DNA of 5,283 nucleotides from Deltaproteobacteria bacterium (lineage in GTDB: Bacteria; Desulfobacterota; DAOWOC01): the NCBI GenBank assembly GCA_030642225.1, contig DAOWOC010000101.1, forward strand, positions 1 to 5,283, in the 5' to 3' direction. Both the position numbers and the translations under genes were made by a program. The notes beneath the pieces were generated by a model, which was not told the DNA's origin, did not search any database, and was given only the letters and a program-made list of their open reading frames with translations. Shown one piece after another: positions 5,214 through 5,283 of this stretch; position 1 is the stretch's first letter, and each line of letters begins with the position of its first letter.

Positions 5214-5283
5214 GTAACTGTTTACGGTTGTCGGTTCACTGTCCACAGTTTTTTCAACCGTAAACCGATAACTGTAAACCGTA
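5214..5283. repeat. Heptamer repeat cluster with inverted arms after the PurH-like gene, running off the window
   Basis: Left arm, read in sevens: TTTACGG (5221-5227), TTGTCGG, TTCACTG, TCCACAG (to 5248). Right arm: CCGTAAA (5258-5264), CCGATAA, CTGTAAA, CCGTA to the window edge. The arms are inverted: GTTTACGGTTG (5220-5230) pairs with CAACCGTAAAC (5255-5265). Within the loop, ACTGT-CC-ACAGT (5238-5249) is followed by six T, a possible weak terminator for the DUF89-purH unit. Positions 5214-5230 are the exact reverse complement of 1211-1227, and 5249-5267 match 1180-1198 directly, so both loci carry the same repeat family. The function is unknown; it is not a CRISPR, having no regular spacers. 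Confidence 0.8.
5238..5254 (+). terminator. Possible weak intrinsic terminator after the PurH-like gene
   Basis: A short stem (ACTG 5238-5241 with CAGT 5246-5249, TCCA loop) leads into a T run at 5249-5254, 32 bp past the stop codon. The stem is only 4-5 bp, so it would be weak alone; the surrounding 11-bp inverted repeat could instead form a larger competing structure. It is made of the intergenic heptamer repeat. Confidence 0.3.

Noticed and set aside
5214..5283. CRISPR array or insertion-sequence end at the right edge.
   Set aside because: The units are 7 bp, degenerate and contiguous, without unique spacers of regular length, and no transposase or target duplication is visible.

Overview
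The window is about 5.3 kb of AT-rich bacterial DNA and reads as ordinary chromosome, with no sign of a phage, plasmid or insertion sequence. The gene mix (AMMECR1- and Memo-type proteins, a nickel-insertion HypA/HypB pair, a DUF89 protein and a short PurH-like formyltransferase), the base composition and the heptameric CCGTAAA intergenic repeats suggest an anaerobic, Desulfobacterota-like (sulfate-reducer type) bacterium. That placement is inference from gene content and recalled patterns, not a database result.

Layout. Positions 1-204 hold the 3' end of a hotdog-fold (PaaI-like) thioesterase gene. After a 159-bp AT-rich spacer with a plausible promoter come two plus-strand genes: amrB (Memo/MEMO1 family, 364-1194) and amrA (AMMECR1 domain, 1256-1792). 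They are separated by a short heptamer-repeat hairpin that supplies the amrB stop codon. Facing them on the minus strand, with only 13 bp between stop codons, is hypB (1806-2474), preceded by hypA (2526-2876). A 133-bp divergent control region (2877-3009) holds candidate promoters in both directions and a 16-bp palindrome. To its right on the plus strand lie a DUF89 (damage-control phosphatase/ARMT1-type) gene (3010-3876) and a short PurH-like gene carrying only the AICAR-transformylase half (3914-5206). The window ends in a second cluster of the same heptamer repeat (5214-5283).

How the genes may work together. HypA and HypB are the nickel-delivery pair for [NiFe]-hydrogenase maturation; neither hypCDEF nor hydrogenase genes are present here. 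AmrA and AmrB are two of the three parts of the AmmeMemoRadiSam system, whose reaction is not known to me; the radical-SAM partner (AmrS) is not in the window. DUF89 and the formyltransferase look co-transcribed, pairing a metal-dependent phosphatase-like protein with a purine-pathway-type enzyme. The most interesting points are the incomplete Amr set beside an orphan hypAB pair, the monofunctional and slightly atypical AICAR transformylase with its DUF89 partner, the shared palindromic control region, and the dispersed heptamer repeat. I found no clearly new defence system, RNA or mobile system.
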